Both the position numbers and the translations under genes were made by a program. Under the pieces are notes generated by a model. It did not search any database and had not been told where the DNA came from. It was given only the letters and a program-made list of their open reading frames with translations. Source: Sinorhizobium fredii USDA 205 (GTDB taxonomy: Bacteria; Pseudomonadota; Alphaproteobacteria; Rhizobiales; Rhizobiaceae). Taken from it: a stretch of DNA of 64,000 nucleotides. Of the stretch, positions 36,786-45,687 are shown in pieces. Each line of letters starts with the position of its first letter. The first letter of the stretch is position 1. The DNA lies in NCBI RefSeq assembly GCF_001461695.1, contig NZ_AUTC01000132.1, positions 29,235-93,234 on the forward strand. Reading direction: 5' to 3'.

Positions 36786-37763
36786 TCAGTCGGTGAAGGC
36801 GACGATAACCCCCGGCTTGACCATAGCCGCCAGTTCCTCCGCGTCCCAGTTTGTCAGGCGAACGCACCCGTGTGACCCCGCCTTGTCGATGAGCGACGGT
36901 TGCGGCGTGCCGTGGATCCCGTAGGTTGGCTCCGTCAGATCGATCCAGACGCTTCCCACGGGACCGTTGGGACCCTTGGGGAGTTCCAGAACCTCGCTGT
37001 TGTCACCCTGTTGGAAGTTAACCTTGGGGTTGTAAACATAGACGGGCATTCGGGCGACCCCCTTGACCTTGTGCGTGCCAGCGGGCGAGGGCGCCTCTTC
37101 GCTGCCGATCGTGGCGGGATAGACTGCAAGCAGCGAGCCGTCCTCAGCGAATGCCAGGACTTGCCCGGTTCGCTTGCGCGCCTCGATCCGTTTGACCGTA
37201 CCCTCCTTCGCCACGCCGGGCACGGCAACCGACACCGTCTCTCCGACGGCAAATGCCGAGCCCGGATTGAGCGCCTTCAAGAGGTCGATGTCCATGTGAA
37301 ACCGCTCGGACAGTCTCTCCGCGACACTCGTATAGCCGAGGTGCTCCATCTCGGCTTGCTTGGCGTAATCTTCGGGAATGCTGTCGACGAGACCCTTGGC
37401 ATCGTCTTCGGAGATGACATAAGGCTCGATGACCGGCTTGTCGGCTGAAAGCCTTTCGGTGACCTTGGGGTCCAGCTTTCCATCGATGGGAAGACCTTGC
37501 ATCGCCTCGAATCCAGCAATCGCCTTGGTGACATTCTCGCCGTAGTAGCCGTCGATCACTCCGGGCGATGACCCGGCGCGATCCAGAAGAACCTGGAGAT
37601 GAATGATTGCCGGCTCCGGTCGAGGCGAGGCTTCGGATGGTCGCTCCGGCGGGATGGAGGCGAGCGGAGCATTGTTGATGGCTTCCGCCTGAAGCTCCTG
37701 GGCACTGGCGGAGCTGCAGAGGCACAATGTCAGTGATGCCGCGAAAAAAGCGATGTTCTTCAT
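36786..37763 (-). CDS. L,D-transpeptidase with peptidoglycan-binding domain
   Basis: 325 residues from MKNIAFFAASLTLCLCSSAS, a signal peptide (upstream in-frame ATGs are less likely). Order: signal, PGBD-like repeat (LLDRAGSSPGVIDGYYGENV), LysM-like segment (AERLSERFHMDIDLLKALNP), YkuD catalytic domain. The catalytic motif HGTP...SHGCVRLTNWD contains the nucleophilic Cys with its His. It probably forms 3-3 peptidoglycan crosslinks or attaches proteins to the wall in the periplasm. It is not obviously linked to either neighbouring pathway. Confidence 0.94.
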   Translation of the reverse strand: MKNIAFFAASLTLCLCSSASAQELQAEAINNAPLASIPPERPSEASPRPEPAIIHLQVLLDRAGSSPGVIDGYYGENVTKAIAGFEAMQGLPIDGKLDPKVTERLSADKPVIEPYVISEDDAKGLVDSIPEDYAKQAEMEHLGYTSVAERLSERFHMDIDLLKALNPGSAFAVGETVSVAVPGVAKEGTVKRIEARKRTGQVLAFAEDGSLLAVYPATIGSEEAPSPAGTHKVKGVARMPVYVYNPKVNFQQGDNSEVLELPKGPNGPVGSVWIDLTEPTYGIHGTPQPSLIDKAGSHGCVRLTNWDAEELAAMVKPGVIVAFTD

Positions 37764-38093
37764 GACCATCAAATCTGCAGCCAGCAAACTTGTTCCATCG
37801 GCTCGTCAGTCATCGTCCGGCCAGACGCAAGCCTCCCAGGCGGCCCCGGCGGGTCCTGCTCGGTCGGCCGTCCAACGCGTCCTGGCTCGCCGCATTCATC
37901 GGATCTGCCTCCAGCGGCTGCTCCGCGTCTCCCAGGCCGGATCAGGTCACGCTCGACGGCCATCATCACCGTCACGGTTCCTCCTCGGGCGCAATTTTCT
38001 TGGAAGCGTTGGCAGTGACGATCGAGGTTCCGACCCCAGTTCAACGGTGCCGCTTGGCTCGAATTGACGCCGAAGCACACTGGCTTGGCGGTG
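37764..38093. other. Intergenic region, no gene seen
   Basis: About 330 bases. Frames on both strands look like composition-driven readings without ribosome sites or recognisable motifs. The transpeptidase promoter should lie at its left end. Confidence 0.5.
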
Positions 38094-38996
38094 CTATCTC
38101 GCCGGAGGCTCGAAGGTCAGACCCTGGGCCTTGAAGATCGCCGCGATCCGTCCATCGGCAAGTGCCGCGGCGATCGCGTCGTCGACTGCATAGGCGAGAT
38201 CCTTGTGTTGGAAGTTCACGCCGACGCCCAATGTCCATTTGCCGCGCGCCAAACCGACGAGTGGCGGTTCGTGCACCGCCAGCGTGGCAACCGGATGAGC
38301 GGCAATGCCGGCCTGAAGTTGTGCCCGCGGTCCCATCGCGGCCATGGTCTCGCCGCCTGCCAGCGCGTCCACGGCGAGGGCGGTGCTGCGGTAGCGGCGG
38401 ATCTTGTCCTCTGGGCCGAGCAGCGAGGTCAGATGGAAATCGGAAATCGAGTCGTTTTCCACCGCCACCGTATCGAAACGGAAGTAGGGCGGCGTCGGTC
38501 CCTCGTCGGGATAGTCGGCCTTGTCATAGGCGATGGCGATAGCCTCCTGCGCATATTGCCCGGTGAAGGTCACTTGTTCGATGCGGCAGGCATAGTCGCT
38601 GTCATAGGGGACATGCAGCATGACGTCGCTGACATGGCCGCCGACAACCGCTCCTTTCCAGACATAGTTGATGAGGTCGGCGTCGAGCGTCTCGCCGGCC
38701 TGGACGAGACGGAAGCGGGGCTCGACGCCGAGTGCGGCGGCGATGAGCCGACCGATCTCCACGTCGACCCCGCGCACTTCGCCCTTCTCCTCATGGGACC
38801 ATGGCGGGAAATCCTCGTAGAGGGCGAACTCGATCCAGCCCTCCTCGAGGATCCTGTCGAAGGAGCGTCCGACGTCCTGCGGAAAGGTGTTCTGTGGTTT
38901 CGGCTGCGGCACGTGGCCCTCGCATCGCGCGAAGGCCACGGCCGGCACGACAAGGCAGGCCAATGCCGAGAGCACCACGGTCCGAGGAGCGCGCAT
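38094..38996 (-). CDS. MxaJ/XoxJ-like periplasmic binding protein
   Basis: 300 residues with a signal peptide (VVLSALACLVVPAVAFA) and a bacterial extracellular solute-binding family 3 fold: WIEFALYEDFPPWS, GVDVEIGRLIAAALGVEPRF, DVMLHVPYDSDY. Quinoprotein-associated members of this family (MxaJ, XoxJ) accompany PQQ alcohol dehydrogenases and are thought to help their assembly or activation. It follows the cytochrome c gene by three bases, forming a two-gene operon in the PQQ region. There are no cognate permease genes, which fits a non-transport role. Confidence 0.85.
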   Translation of the reverse strand: MRAPRTVVLSALACLVVPAVAFARCEGHVPQPKPQNTFPQDVGRSFDRILEEGWIEFALYEDFPPWSHEEKGEVRGVDVEIGRLIAAALGVEPRFRLVQAGETLDADLINYVWKGAVVGGHVSDVMLHVPYDSDYACRIEQVTFTGQYAQEAIAIAYDKADYPDEGPTPPYFRFDTVAVENDSISDFHLTSLLGPEDKIRRYRSTALAVDALAGGETMAAMGPRAQLQAGIAAHPVATLAVHEPPLVGLARGKWTLGVGVNFQHKDLAYAVDDAIAAALADGRIAAIFKAQGLTFEPPAR

Positions 38997-38999
38997 GGC

Positions 39000-39686
39000 T
39001 CACTCCGATGCCGAAAGCCCGACGGTCAGGATGTCGCTTGCCTTCTTCCAGCTCTCCGGCGTATCGGCCAGCACCCGGGCCGCCTCATAGGCGACGCTGT
39101 CGGCAACCGGCGCGCCGGACGCGGTCTTGACTTCGGCGGCGATTTTCTCGAGCTCGGCTTTCAGGGCCTTGGGGTCCGATACTTTGGATGAGGCCAACTG
39201 GTTGCGCACTTCGTGCAGCCGGTCCGCGTGGGCGTCGAGCGCCCCGTCTTCCGGCCGCGTCTCGATATAGGTGCGGATTGCCCAGGCAGCCTTTTGGCCG
39301 AGAATGTCGCCGAAGGCCGGCATTTTCGTCGTGCCATCCTGGGTGTAGCCGAGACGGAAGCGCTCGATGAACCACTCGTCGCCATATTCTTCTGCCTCCA
39401 GGAGCCGGAGGTCGGGAGCGAGCCCGCCGGATACGGCGCCCAGCCCATGACAGCGGGCGCAGTTCTGGTTGAATCCGGAAGCGCCGATCTCGACGGCTTT
39501 CAGCCAGGTGTCGCGTCCTACTTTCTCCTCGCGATACGGGTTCTCCGTAAGCCATTCCTCACCGACCTCCGGTAGAGCGTCGGTGTTGACGGGCTGGGGC
39601 GCCACATCGCCATGCGCGACGACGATCGTCGCCGTTCCGAGCAGTGCAAGCGCCGCAAGTCCGGCGCGGATACGGTTCGTGGACAT
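39000..39686 (-). CDS. Cytochrome c (c550/PedF-like) of the PQQ alcohol system
   Basis: 228 residues from the ATG at 39686 (MSTNRIRAGLAALALLGTAT), which follows GGGAGGAAAG; the longer frame to 39941 runs into the promoter and is rejected. After the signal peptide, a single heme site CARCHG and a distal Met candidate in TTKMPAF indicate a monoheme cytochrome. The PedF/c550 group accepts electrons from quinoprotein alcohol dehydrogenases. Its promoter contains a copy of the GGTCGTATTCC motif shared with other genes of this region. Confidence 0.88.
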   Translation of the reverse strand: MSTNRIRAGLAALALLGTATIVVAHGDVAPQPVNTDALPEVGEEWLTENPYREEKVGRDTWLKAVEIGASGFNQNCARCHGLGAVSGGLAPDLRLLEAEEYGDEWFIERFRLGYTQDGTTKMPAFGDILGQKAAWAIRTYIETRPEDGALDAHADRLHEVRNQLASSKVSDPKALKAELEKIAAEVKTASGAPVADSVAYEAARVLADTPESWKKASDILTVGLSASE

Positions 39687-39749
39687 CTTTCCTCCCTGGC
39701 AAGACTTCGTTCCGATCCGCATTTTCTTACCGCTCATCGGCGATGTCGC

Positions 39750-39764
39750 GGAATACGACCTATG
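39750..39764 (-). promoter_or_regulatory. PQQ-region motif copy 1 (cytochrome c promoter)
   Basis: Minus strand reads CATAGGTCGTATTCC, 63 bases upstream of the cytochrome c start. It matches the consensus CCWWGGTCGYATTSC derived from five sites between 39750 and 49705. Confidence 0.65.
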
Positions 39765-39782
39765 TCGGAGCCGGGCATGGCA

Positions 39783-39797
39783 CCTTGGTCGTATTCC
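39783..39797 (+). promoter_or_regulatory. PQQ-region motif copy 2 (binding-protein promoter)
   Basis: Plus strand reads CCTTGGTCGTATTCC, 46 bases upstream of the ABC binding protein start. It is oriented towards that gene, back to back with copy 1, so each divergent gene has one site. Confidence 0.65.
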
Positions 39798-39843
39798 ACG
39801 CCGTGTCACCCACGACTTAAATTCGGCGGAGGAGGAGTGCCCA

Positions 39844-41031
39844 ATGCCGAAACGCCGCATCAGATGGAAAATCTCCGCGTGCCTCCTGGCCGCGCTTGTC
39901 GGTGGCTTCGGTCCGGCACGGGCGGAGGTCACCGTCGCCATGACCTATCTGCGACAGGAGGTGCAGGCGCCGCCGGTCTTGTCGAACCTCGACCCGATCC
40001 CCGCGGACCTCGGCATCGCCGGGGCGAAGGCCGCCCTTGCCGATACCGAAACGACCGGCGGGTTCCTCGCGCACCACTACACGCTGAAGGTGATTTCCGT
40101 TGCGCCGGGAGGGGATCTTGTTGCTGCCGCGAAAGCCGTACTCGCCGCCTCGTCCGTCATTCTTGTCGATGCTCCCGCCGAAAGCATACTGACCGTTGCC
40201 GACCTGCCGGAGGCCGCCGGCGCGCTGATCTTCAACGTCGCATCCGGCGAGCGCCGGCTGCGCGACGCCGACTGCCGGGCCAACCTCCTTCACAGCATTC
40301 CCGAGGACGCGATGCGCGCCGATGCGCTGATGCAGATGCTGAGAGCGCGGCGCTGGACGCGCACGGCCATGATTGTCGGCCCGAGGCCTGAGGACGAGGC
40401 CTATGCCGCCACGCTGCGCGCCGCGGCGGCAAAATTCGGCGTCGAAATCCTTGCCTTCAAGGCGTGGACCTTCAACACCGACTTGCGGCGGACAGCCGGC
40501 AAGGAGGTGTCGTTGTTCACCCAGGACCTGCCGGATCACGATGTGCTGCTTGTCGCCGACGAGGCAGACGACTTTGCTCGCTATGTTGCCGACAACACCT
40601 GGCTGGCGCGTCCGGTCGCCGGCTCCGACGGTTTGCGCGGCGAGGGGTGGGCGCCCGTGTTGGAGCAATGGGGAGCCGTGCAGTTGCAGAACCGCTTCGA
40701 GAGCGCGGCAAAGCGCGAGATGCGGCCGCGCGACTATGCCGCCTGGACCGCTCTGCGCTCGGTCGGCGAGGCGGTGACACGCATCAATTCCGCCGACCCG
40801 GCGAAGCTCAGGTCCCACATCCTGTCGGATGCCTTCGGGCTCGACGGTTTCAAAGGCCGTCCGCTCACCTATCGGCGCTGGAACGGCCAATTGCGCCAGC
40901 CAATGCCGGTCGTCAATGCCCGCGCGCTCGTGGAGCTCACGCCGATCGATGGCTACCTGCATCAGGAAAACGACATGGACACGCTTGGTCTCGACCGCGC
41001 GGAAAGCGCCTGCAAGGCATTCGGAGGCTAG
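39844..41031 (+). CDS. ABC binding protein of PQQ-dependent alcohol system
   Basis: 395 residues from the ATG after GGAGGAGGAGTGCCCA. Signal peptide (KISACLLAALVGGFGPARA), then a periplasmic type I binding fold: VTVAMTYLRQEVQAPP, DLGIAGAKAALADTETTGGF, RARRWTRTAMIVGPRPED. This pattern corresponds to the family named PQQ_ABC_bind (TIGR03863), found beside PQQ alcohol dehydrogenases. The next gene overlaps nothing and starts one base after its stop, and the matching beta-propeller protein follows. The ligand is unknown; the matching ATPase in this window is broken. Confidence 0.85.
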   Translation: MPKRRIRWKISACLLAALVGGFGPARAEVTVAMTYLRQEVQAPPVLSNLDPIPADLGIAGAKAALADTETTGGFLAHHYTLKVISVAPGGDLVAAAKAVLAASSVILVDAPAESILTVADLPEAAGALIFNVASGERRLRDADCRANLLHSIPEDAMRADALMQMLRARRWTRTAMIVGPRPEDEAYAATLRAAAAKFGVEILAFKAWTFNTDLRRTAGKEVSLFTQDLPDHDVLLVADEADDFARYVADNTWLARPVAGSDGLRGEGWAPVLEQWGAVQLQNRFESAAKREMRPRDYAAWTALRSVGEAVTRINSADPAKLRSHILSDAFGLDGFKGRPLTYRRWNGQLRQPMPVVNARALVELTPIDGYLHQENDMDTLGLDRAESACKAFGG

Positions 41032-41032
41032 A

Positions 41033-42001
41033 ATGAGACGGATCTACCTTGTCCTGGTTGCGCTCCCCATCGCTGCGTTTCCCGTTGTCGCAGCGGCCGG
41101 CGAAATCTGGGTGACGAACGAGAAGGACGACGATATCTCCGTCATCGACACCGCGACGCTCGAAGTCATCCGCACCATTCCGACCGGTGAGCGGCCCCGC
41201 GGGATCACCTTCAGCTCCGACCATTCGCGTGTCTATATCTGCGCGTCCGACAGCGATGCGGTCGAAGTGATGGATCCGGCGACCGGCGAAATCCTCCACG
41301 AGCTGCCCTCCGGGGAAGATCCGGAGCAGTTCGTGCTGGCCCCCGACGACAAGCACTTGTGGATCGCCAACGAGGACGATGCGGTGACGACGGTGGTCGA
41401 CGTCGATAGGCGGGAGGTCGTGGCGCAGATCAATGTCGGCATAGAGCCGGAAGGCATGGCCGTTTCGGCCGACGGCAAGATCGTCGTGACAACCTCCGAG
41501 ACGACCAGCATGGCGCACTGGATCGATACGGCGACGATGAAGATCGTCGCCAACACGCTCGTCGACAGTCGTCCTCGCCATGCGGAGTTCACCAGGGACG
41601 GCAAGGAGCTCTGGGTGTCCTCCGAAATCGGCGGCAGCGTGACCGTGTTCGACGTCGCGACCCGGTCGGAGAAGGCCAAGATCCGCTTCGCCATTACCGG
41701 CGTCAAAGACGACCTGATCCAGCCCGTCGGTTTCAAGTTCACACCCGACGGCAAGACGGCCTTCGTCGCGCTCGGTCCGGCAAACCACGTCGCGGTGATC
41801 GACATGAAGACCTTCGCGGTCGAAGACTACATCCTGGTAGGCCGGCGCGTCTGGCACATGGCCCTTTCGCCGGATCAGACCCAGCTTTTCACCACGAACG
41901 GCGTTTCCGGCGACGTCACGGTCATCGATGTGGCAGAGCGGCAAGCGCTGAAATCGATCAAGGTCGGCCGTTTTCCCTGGGGGGCGGCGACGCGGCCCTG
42001 A
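41033..42001 (+). CDS. YVTN-type beta-propeller protein of PQQ system
   Basis: 322 residues, exported (signal IYLVLVALPIAAFPVVAAA). Seven blade-like repeats of the YVTN/cytochrome-cd1 type are visible, each with a pattern like SVIDTATLEVIRTIPTGERP or VIDVAERQALKSIKVGRFP. It matches the PQQ-dependent catabolism-associated beta-propeller family (TIGR03866). It lies one base after the binding-protein stop in the same operon. Its role is not known; it may scaffold or exchange ligand in the periplasm. Confidence 0.87.
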   Translation: MRRIYLVLVALPIAAFPVVAAAGEIWVTNEKDDDISVIDTATLEVIRTIPTGERPRGITFSSDHSRVYICASDSDAVEVMDPATGEILHELPSGEDPEQFVLAPDDKHLWIANEDDAVTTVVDVDRREVVAQINVGIEPEGMAVSADGKIVVTTSETTSMAHWIDTATMKIVANTLVDSRPRHAEFTRDGKELWVSSEIGGSVTVFDVATRSEKAKIRFAITGVKDDLIQPVGFKFTPDGKTAFVALGPANHVAVIDMKTFAVEDYILVGRRVWHMALSPDQTQLFTTNGVSGDVTVIDVAERQALKSIKVGRFPWGAATRP

Positions 42002-42028
42002 CGGACGTCGAGAGCGAGGAGAGAGAGG

Positions 42029-42477
42029 ATGAGGCACAGGATCCTGTTTGCCGCGCTGCTGGCGCTGGCCCTGCCGAACGGCGTGGATCTGGCCGATGAT
42101 GAGAGCGAGACACTCGAGATGGGGCTCGCCGGGCTTCTTTTGGCGCCGAACCGCAAGGAACTGCCGAAGCTGACGCTTTCCGCCGGCGCCGCACTCGCCG
42201 CAGAACCGATGCGGCTCAAGTCCGGCAGCTGCTGACGGTCGAGACCGATAGCAGCCAGGAACTGGCGCTCGAAAGTGCGGGGTTCTTCCGCGCCACCTGG
42301 ATGAACGAGATCGTCATCAAAGGCATCGAGACCCGGCCGCTCGGCGTCGCTTCGCTGGAGTTCGACGAAGCGGGTGAGGCGGAAATCAGCTTCGTCGCGG
42401 TCGTGCCAGGCAGCTACGAGCTGAAGGTTCCGGGCACCAGCGGCGACTTGCAGAAAGTGGCCGTCACTATCGAATAG
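42029..42477 (+). pseudogene. PQQ-cluster periplasmic protein, one-base frameshift
   Basis: The first frame encodes a signal peptide (MRHRILFAALLALALPNG) and about 50 further residues, ending LKSGSC at a TGA (42233-42235). Inserting one base after 42226 (GGC-CAG) fuses it in frame to LLTVETDSSQELALESAG, which continues through FFRATWMNEIVIKG and PGSYELKVPG to a TAG at 42475-42477. The reconstructed protein of about 149 residues is a small exported beta-rich protein, the usual third member of this cluster type. Function unknown. Decay or sequence error are both possible; the adjacent ATPase is also broken. Confidence 0.75.
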
Positions 42478-42485
42478 GGACAGGC

Positions 42486-42677
42486 GTGGGCGGGCTGGCG
42501 GTCGAGGCGATCACGCATGATTGGGGCGCGCGGCGGGCCCCCGACGAGGTGACTTTCTCCGTGGCGCGGGGTCAGTTCTGCGCGCTGCTCGGGCCGAACG
42601 GCGTCGGCAAATCGACGCTCTACGGCCTGCTCACCCGGCTGTTCACCCCACGAACTGGAGCGATCTTCGTCGCCGGC
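42486..42677 (+). pseudogene. Truncated ABC ATPase of PQQ system
   Basis: From a GTG at 42486 about 64 codons read as an ABC ATPase N-terminus with Walker A (ALLGPNGVGKSTLYGLL) and RTGAIFVAG, as in the PQQ-associated ABC ATPases (TIGR03864). After 42677 homology stops abruptly; the frame runs on to 42838 with unrelated residues and crosses antisense into the pseudoazurin 3' end. The signature, Walker B and the expected ABC-2 permease gene are missing, so a deletion removed the exporter core. Confidence 0.85.
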
Positions 42678-42740
42678 CCATCCCCATCCTTGGATCGGCG
42701 GCGACCCAAGGGATGGAACGTTCTCAAGTCAAAGCACAAC

Positions 42741-42772
42741 AACGCCGTGCGTCCGCGAGGACGCACGGCGTT
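42741..42772 (-). terminator. Terminator hairpin downstream of pseudoazurin
   Basis: AACGCCGTGCGTCC and GGACGCACGGCGTT form a perfect 14-bp stem with a GCGA/TCGC loop. On the minus strand it is followed by GTTGTGCTTTGACTT, moderately T-rich, 32 bases past the pseudoazurin stop. It may act on both strands. Confidence 0.75.
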
Positions 42773-42804
42773 CGAAGATGCACGGCGACTGCACCGCCAC
42801 GGTC

Positions 42805-43239
42805 TCAGGGCGCCGAAGCGGCAAGCGCCTCCTTGATCCGTTCATCGGCCTTCTTCGGCAGTTTCACGGCCTTCACGGCTTCGACATTGGCCGGCACGTC
42901 ACCCACCTGGATCAGCGCCACCATGCCCATCGCGAAATGCGGCGAGCACTTCACGCCGTAGAGGCCGGGCACGGTCGGTGTCATCACATATTCCTCGTTG
43001 ACCTTGCTTTTGAACTTGTCGACGCCGTCCGGCAGCATCCCCTTGATCGACTCGACATTGTGGCCCTTGTCCACGGGCACGAAGCGGATCGTGTCGCCGG
43101 GAGCGGCCTTCACGAAGGCCGGTTCGAAGACCATGGCCCCGCTCTCTCCCTTGTTCAGCATCTTCACTTCATGTTCTCCGCCATAGGCCACTCCTGCCAT
43201 GAGCACCATCGCGGCTACAATTCCGATTCTTCTCAGCAT
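42805..43239 (-). CDS. Pseudoazurin (type 1 blue copper protein)
   Basis: 144 residues with a signal peptide ([16 protein letters not shown]). The copper ligands are placed exactly as in pseudoazurins: His60 (DKGHN), Cys98 and His101 (KCSPH) and Met106 (AMGM); the 38-3-5 residue spacing is conserved. Periplasmic electron carrier, here probably accepting electrons from the alcohol dehydrogenase/cytochrome chain, or serving denitrification elsewhere. A copy of the PQQ-region motif lies 58 bases upstream, oriented towards it, which supports the alcohol-oxidation link. Confidence 0.93.
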   Translation of the reverse strand: MLRRIGIVAAMVLMAGVAYGGEHEVKMLNKGESGAMVFEPAFVKAAPGDTIRFVPVDKGHNVESIKGMLPDGVDKFKSKVNEEYVMTPTVPGLYGVKCSPHFAMGMVALIQVGDVPANVEAVKAVKLPKKADERIKEALAASAP

Positions 43240-43296
43240 GCGCTTCTCCCTGCGGCTTTCGACTGCCCACAGGAAACATCGAAAGACGGCGGGCTC

Positions 43297-43311
43297 GCAA
43301 TGCGACCTTGG
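43297..43311 (-). promoter_or_regulatory. PQQ-region motif copy 3 (pseudoazurin promoter)
   Basis: Minus strand reads CCAAGGTCGCATTGC, one C for T different in the core from the other sites, 57 bases upstream of pseudoazurin and oriented towards it. Confidence 0.6.
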
Positions 43312-43381
43312 TGCCGGTCAGCGGATGCTGGCGGTAAACGCAAGGGATTACAAGAGGTTGAGACGAAGGGCGAGGTCTGTT

Positions 43382-43473
43382 GCGCGTCTTTTCAGACGCA
43401 CAAAGGTCGCTGTAGCACTTTGATTTGCTGCACGTCTTTTCCTTAAATCGACTACGCAAGGAAACATGCAGTA
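43382..43473 (+). repeat. Intergenic hairpin repeat, copy B
   Basis: GCGTCTTTTCAGACGC, then CAAAGGTCGCTGTAGCACTT, then the hairpin region TGCACG...CCTTAAATCGACTACG...AAGGAAACATGCA. Same order and orientation as copies A and C, here between the hybrid kinase stop and pseudoazurin promoter. Confidence 0.8.
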
Positions 43474-43482
43474 GCGCTTTCC

Positions 43483-45687
43483 TCATCCCCCTCTGGTGAC
43501 GAAGGCGTCGAGCACCTCCGGATCGAGGGGCTTGTAGATGATCTCGATCTCGGCCGCGGCGCAGGCGTCGCGCACACTCGGCGTCCGGTCGGCGGTGATG
43601 ATCCTTGCCGGCCGGTCGCCGTGACGCAGCTTGAGAGCCGTCAGAGTCTCGATGCCCGTCAGTCCGTCGCCGAGCTGCTGGTCGACCAGGTAAAGATCGG
43701 GAACGATGCCCATTTCGTCGACCAGCTCCAGCGCTTCCTCGCCGCTTGCCACCTCCAGAACGGTGATGCCGCGCCGCTCCAGAACCAGGCTGATGGCATG
43801 GCGCAGTTCCTCGTCGTTCTCGACGAGAAGGGCGATGCGGTCGCCGACGTCGCCCGTCGCGCCGTCCTCGATCGCATCGCCGCAAGGGTAGCTCGCCACG
43901 GCGCGTGCCGGCGCCTGTTCCAGTTCGATGGCAAAGCAGGTGCCGCGCCCCGGCGTCGAGTGCAGCGTCAGACGGTGGCCGAGCAGTGCGCAGGCGCGTT
44001 CGACGATCGCCAGGCCGAGCCCCAACCCTTCCGAAGCGGATGCCGAGGCATTGAGGCGGTGGAACTCGCGAAAGATCGCCCGCTGGTCCTCGGGAGCAAT
44101 GCCGACGCCCGTATCGTGCACCTCGATCCGTACGCCGCCAGGCAGGCGCCGCGGACCGACGAGCACGCGGCCGGTGCGCGTATATCGGATCGCATTGCTG
44201 ATGAGGTTTTGCAGGATGCGCCTGAGATAGGTTGGATCGCTGAAGACCGTCAGAGCGCAAGGCAGGATGGCGAGCCGCAAGCCCTTGCGTTCCGCCATGG
44301 GTGCGAATTCGTCGGTGAGCTGCGCAAACAACGGCGCAAGACGGACGGGCGATATCTCGACCACCGCCTCGTCCAGGCGCGAAATGTCGAGGAGGGCACC
44401 GAGGATCGCCTCGACGCTCGCCAGCGCCTTGTGCGCCTTGTCGAGGGTGCCGCCGGCCCGCTCGTCTTCCGTTTCGTCGCGCGCCGAGGCGACAAAGAGC
44501 TTGGCGGCGGAAAGCGGCTGCAGGAGGTCGTGGCTGGCGGCCGCGACAAAGCGGGCGCGGGTGGAATTGGCGCGCTCCGCATCGGCAAGCGCGGCGCGCA
44601 GGTCTTCGGTACGGGCTGCCACGCGCGCCTCGAGCGAGGCGTTGGCGCGCTGCATCGCCTGGATCGCCTGCCGTTCGCGCGTCACGTCGCTGAACGACAT
44701 GACGAAACCTCGGTCCGGCGTCTCCTCGGCAAACACCACGAGCATCACGCCCGAAGTGCGGCGGATCTCCAGGAACAGCGGCGGCCGTTGCGTCTGCTGG
44801 ACAGCCCAGGAGAAAAGCTCCGAGGGCGTGATGGAACTGAGCAGTTCGCCGTCACGCTGCATCCAGCGTTGCAGCGTGTCGAAGCCTGTCCCGGTGCGCA
44901 GCACGGTCACCGGGATGTCGAGCAACAGGCGAAGCCGTTCGTTCCAGCCGAGCAGCCGGCCGGCCGCGTCGAAGATGCATATGCCCTGGTTGATATGTTC
45001 CAACGTCGCGTGGATCAGGCGGGCCTGATCGTCCAGCATCCTGCCCCGTTCGCTTCGCTCCATTCGGATGATTTCCGTGACGTCCGTCTGGAGTACCACC
45101 GTGCCGCCGTCGGAGGTCGGCTGCTCGCTCACCTGCAGCCAGCGGTCGCCGGCAAGCGCCACCTGAAAGACGCTGCGCGTGCGATGGCGCTGCATCCGCG
45201 TTGCCATCCAGTCGGCAGGCCCCTCGCCCTTCGGAAAGGCGAGGAAGCGCGAACGGCTACAGGCCTCGATGTAGTCGGCAAAGGGCAGGCCCGGGCGAAG
45301 CGTGGCGCGGACGTCCTCGAGATCACAGCAAAATCGGGAATTGTACATCACCAGGATTTCGCTGGCGTCGAACAGGGCAAATCCCTCTTCGACCGCCTCG
45401 ATGGCATCGGCAAGGTTGCGGCGCGCTCGCTCGGCCGCACGGTTCGCCTCGGCCAGCCGCGCATTCGTCTCGTTGAGGATCTTCAGCGTGGATTCAAGGT
45501 CGGACGTGCGCTGCCGCACCCGATCTTCCAAGAGGGCGGCGCGCTGGAACTGCTCGTAGGCGACGCCGCGTTCGCCGGAGGCCTGTTCGACCTGACGCAT
45601 CAGCACCTCGGCGATGGTCAGAAGCTTCGCGGTATTGCGCTCGGGGTTGTCGGCAGGATCGATCAGCCAGTCGGAGATGCGGGTCAT
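43483..45687 (-). CDS. Hybrid sensor histidine kinase (NahK/ErcS'-like)
   Basis: 734 residues, no membrane helices. Order: coiled-coil N-terminus (to about 110), two PAS domains (AIEAVEEGFALFDASE and LEHINQGICIFDAAGR), coiled coil, HisKA with the phosphoacceptor in ASHDLLQPLSAAKLF, HATPase with NLISNAIRYTR, DTGVGIAPEDQ and GLGLGLAIVERA, and a receiver domain (Asp in YLVDQQLGDG, Lys in YKPLD). The DLLQPL H-box and layout match Pseudomonas NahK/ErcS', kinases tied to PQQ ethanol oxidation. Its start overlaps the FIST gene stop by four bases. It probably signals to the LuxR-type regulator upstream. Confidence 0.9.
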   Translation of the reverse strand: MTRISDWLIDPADNPERNTAKLLTIAEVLMRQVEQASGERGVAYEQFQRAALLEDRVRQRTSDLESTLKILNETNARLAEANRAAERARRNLADAIEAVEEGFALFDASEILVMYNSRFCCDLEDVRATLRPGLPFADYIEACSRSRFLAFPKGEGPADWMATRMQRHRTRSVFQVALAGDRWLQVSEQPTSDGGTVVLQTDVTEIIRMERSERGRMLDDQARLIHATLEHINQGICIFDAAGRLLGWNERLRLLLDIPVTVLRTGTGFDTLQRWMQRDGELLSSITPSELFSWAVQQTQRPPLFLEIRRTSGVMLVVFAEETPDRGFVMSFSDVTRERQAIQAMQRANASLEARVAARTEDLRAALADAERANSTRARFVAAASHDLLQPLSAAKLFVASARDETEDERAGGTLDKAHKALASVEAILGALLDISRLDEAVVEISPVRLAPLFAQLTDEFAPMAERKGLRLAILPCALTVFSDPTYLRRILQNLISNAIRYTRTGRVLVGPRRLPGGVRIEVHDTGVGIAPEDQRAIFREFHRLNASASASEGLGLGLAIVERACALLGHRLTLHSTPGRGTCFAIELEQAPARAVASYPCGDAIEDGATGDVGDRIALLVENDEELRHAISLVLERRGITVLEVASGEEALELVDEMGIVPDLYLVDQQLGDGLTGIETLTALKLRHGDRPARIITADRTPSVRDACAAAEIEIIYKPLDPEVLDAFVTRGG

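Noticed and set aside
42678..42838. Continuation of the ABC ATPase frame as a real protein tail
   Set aside because: Residues lose ABC similarity, include terminator hairpin DNA and run antisense into pseudoazurin.
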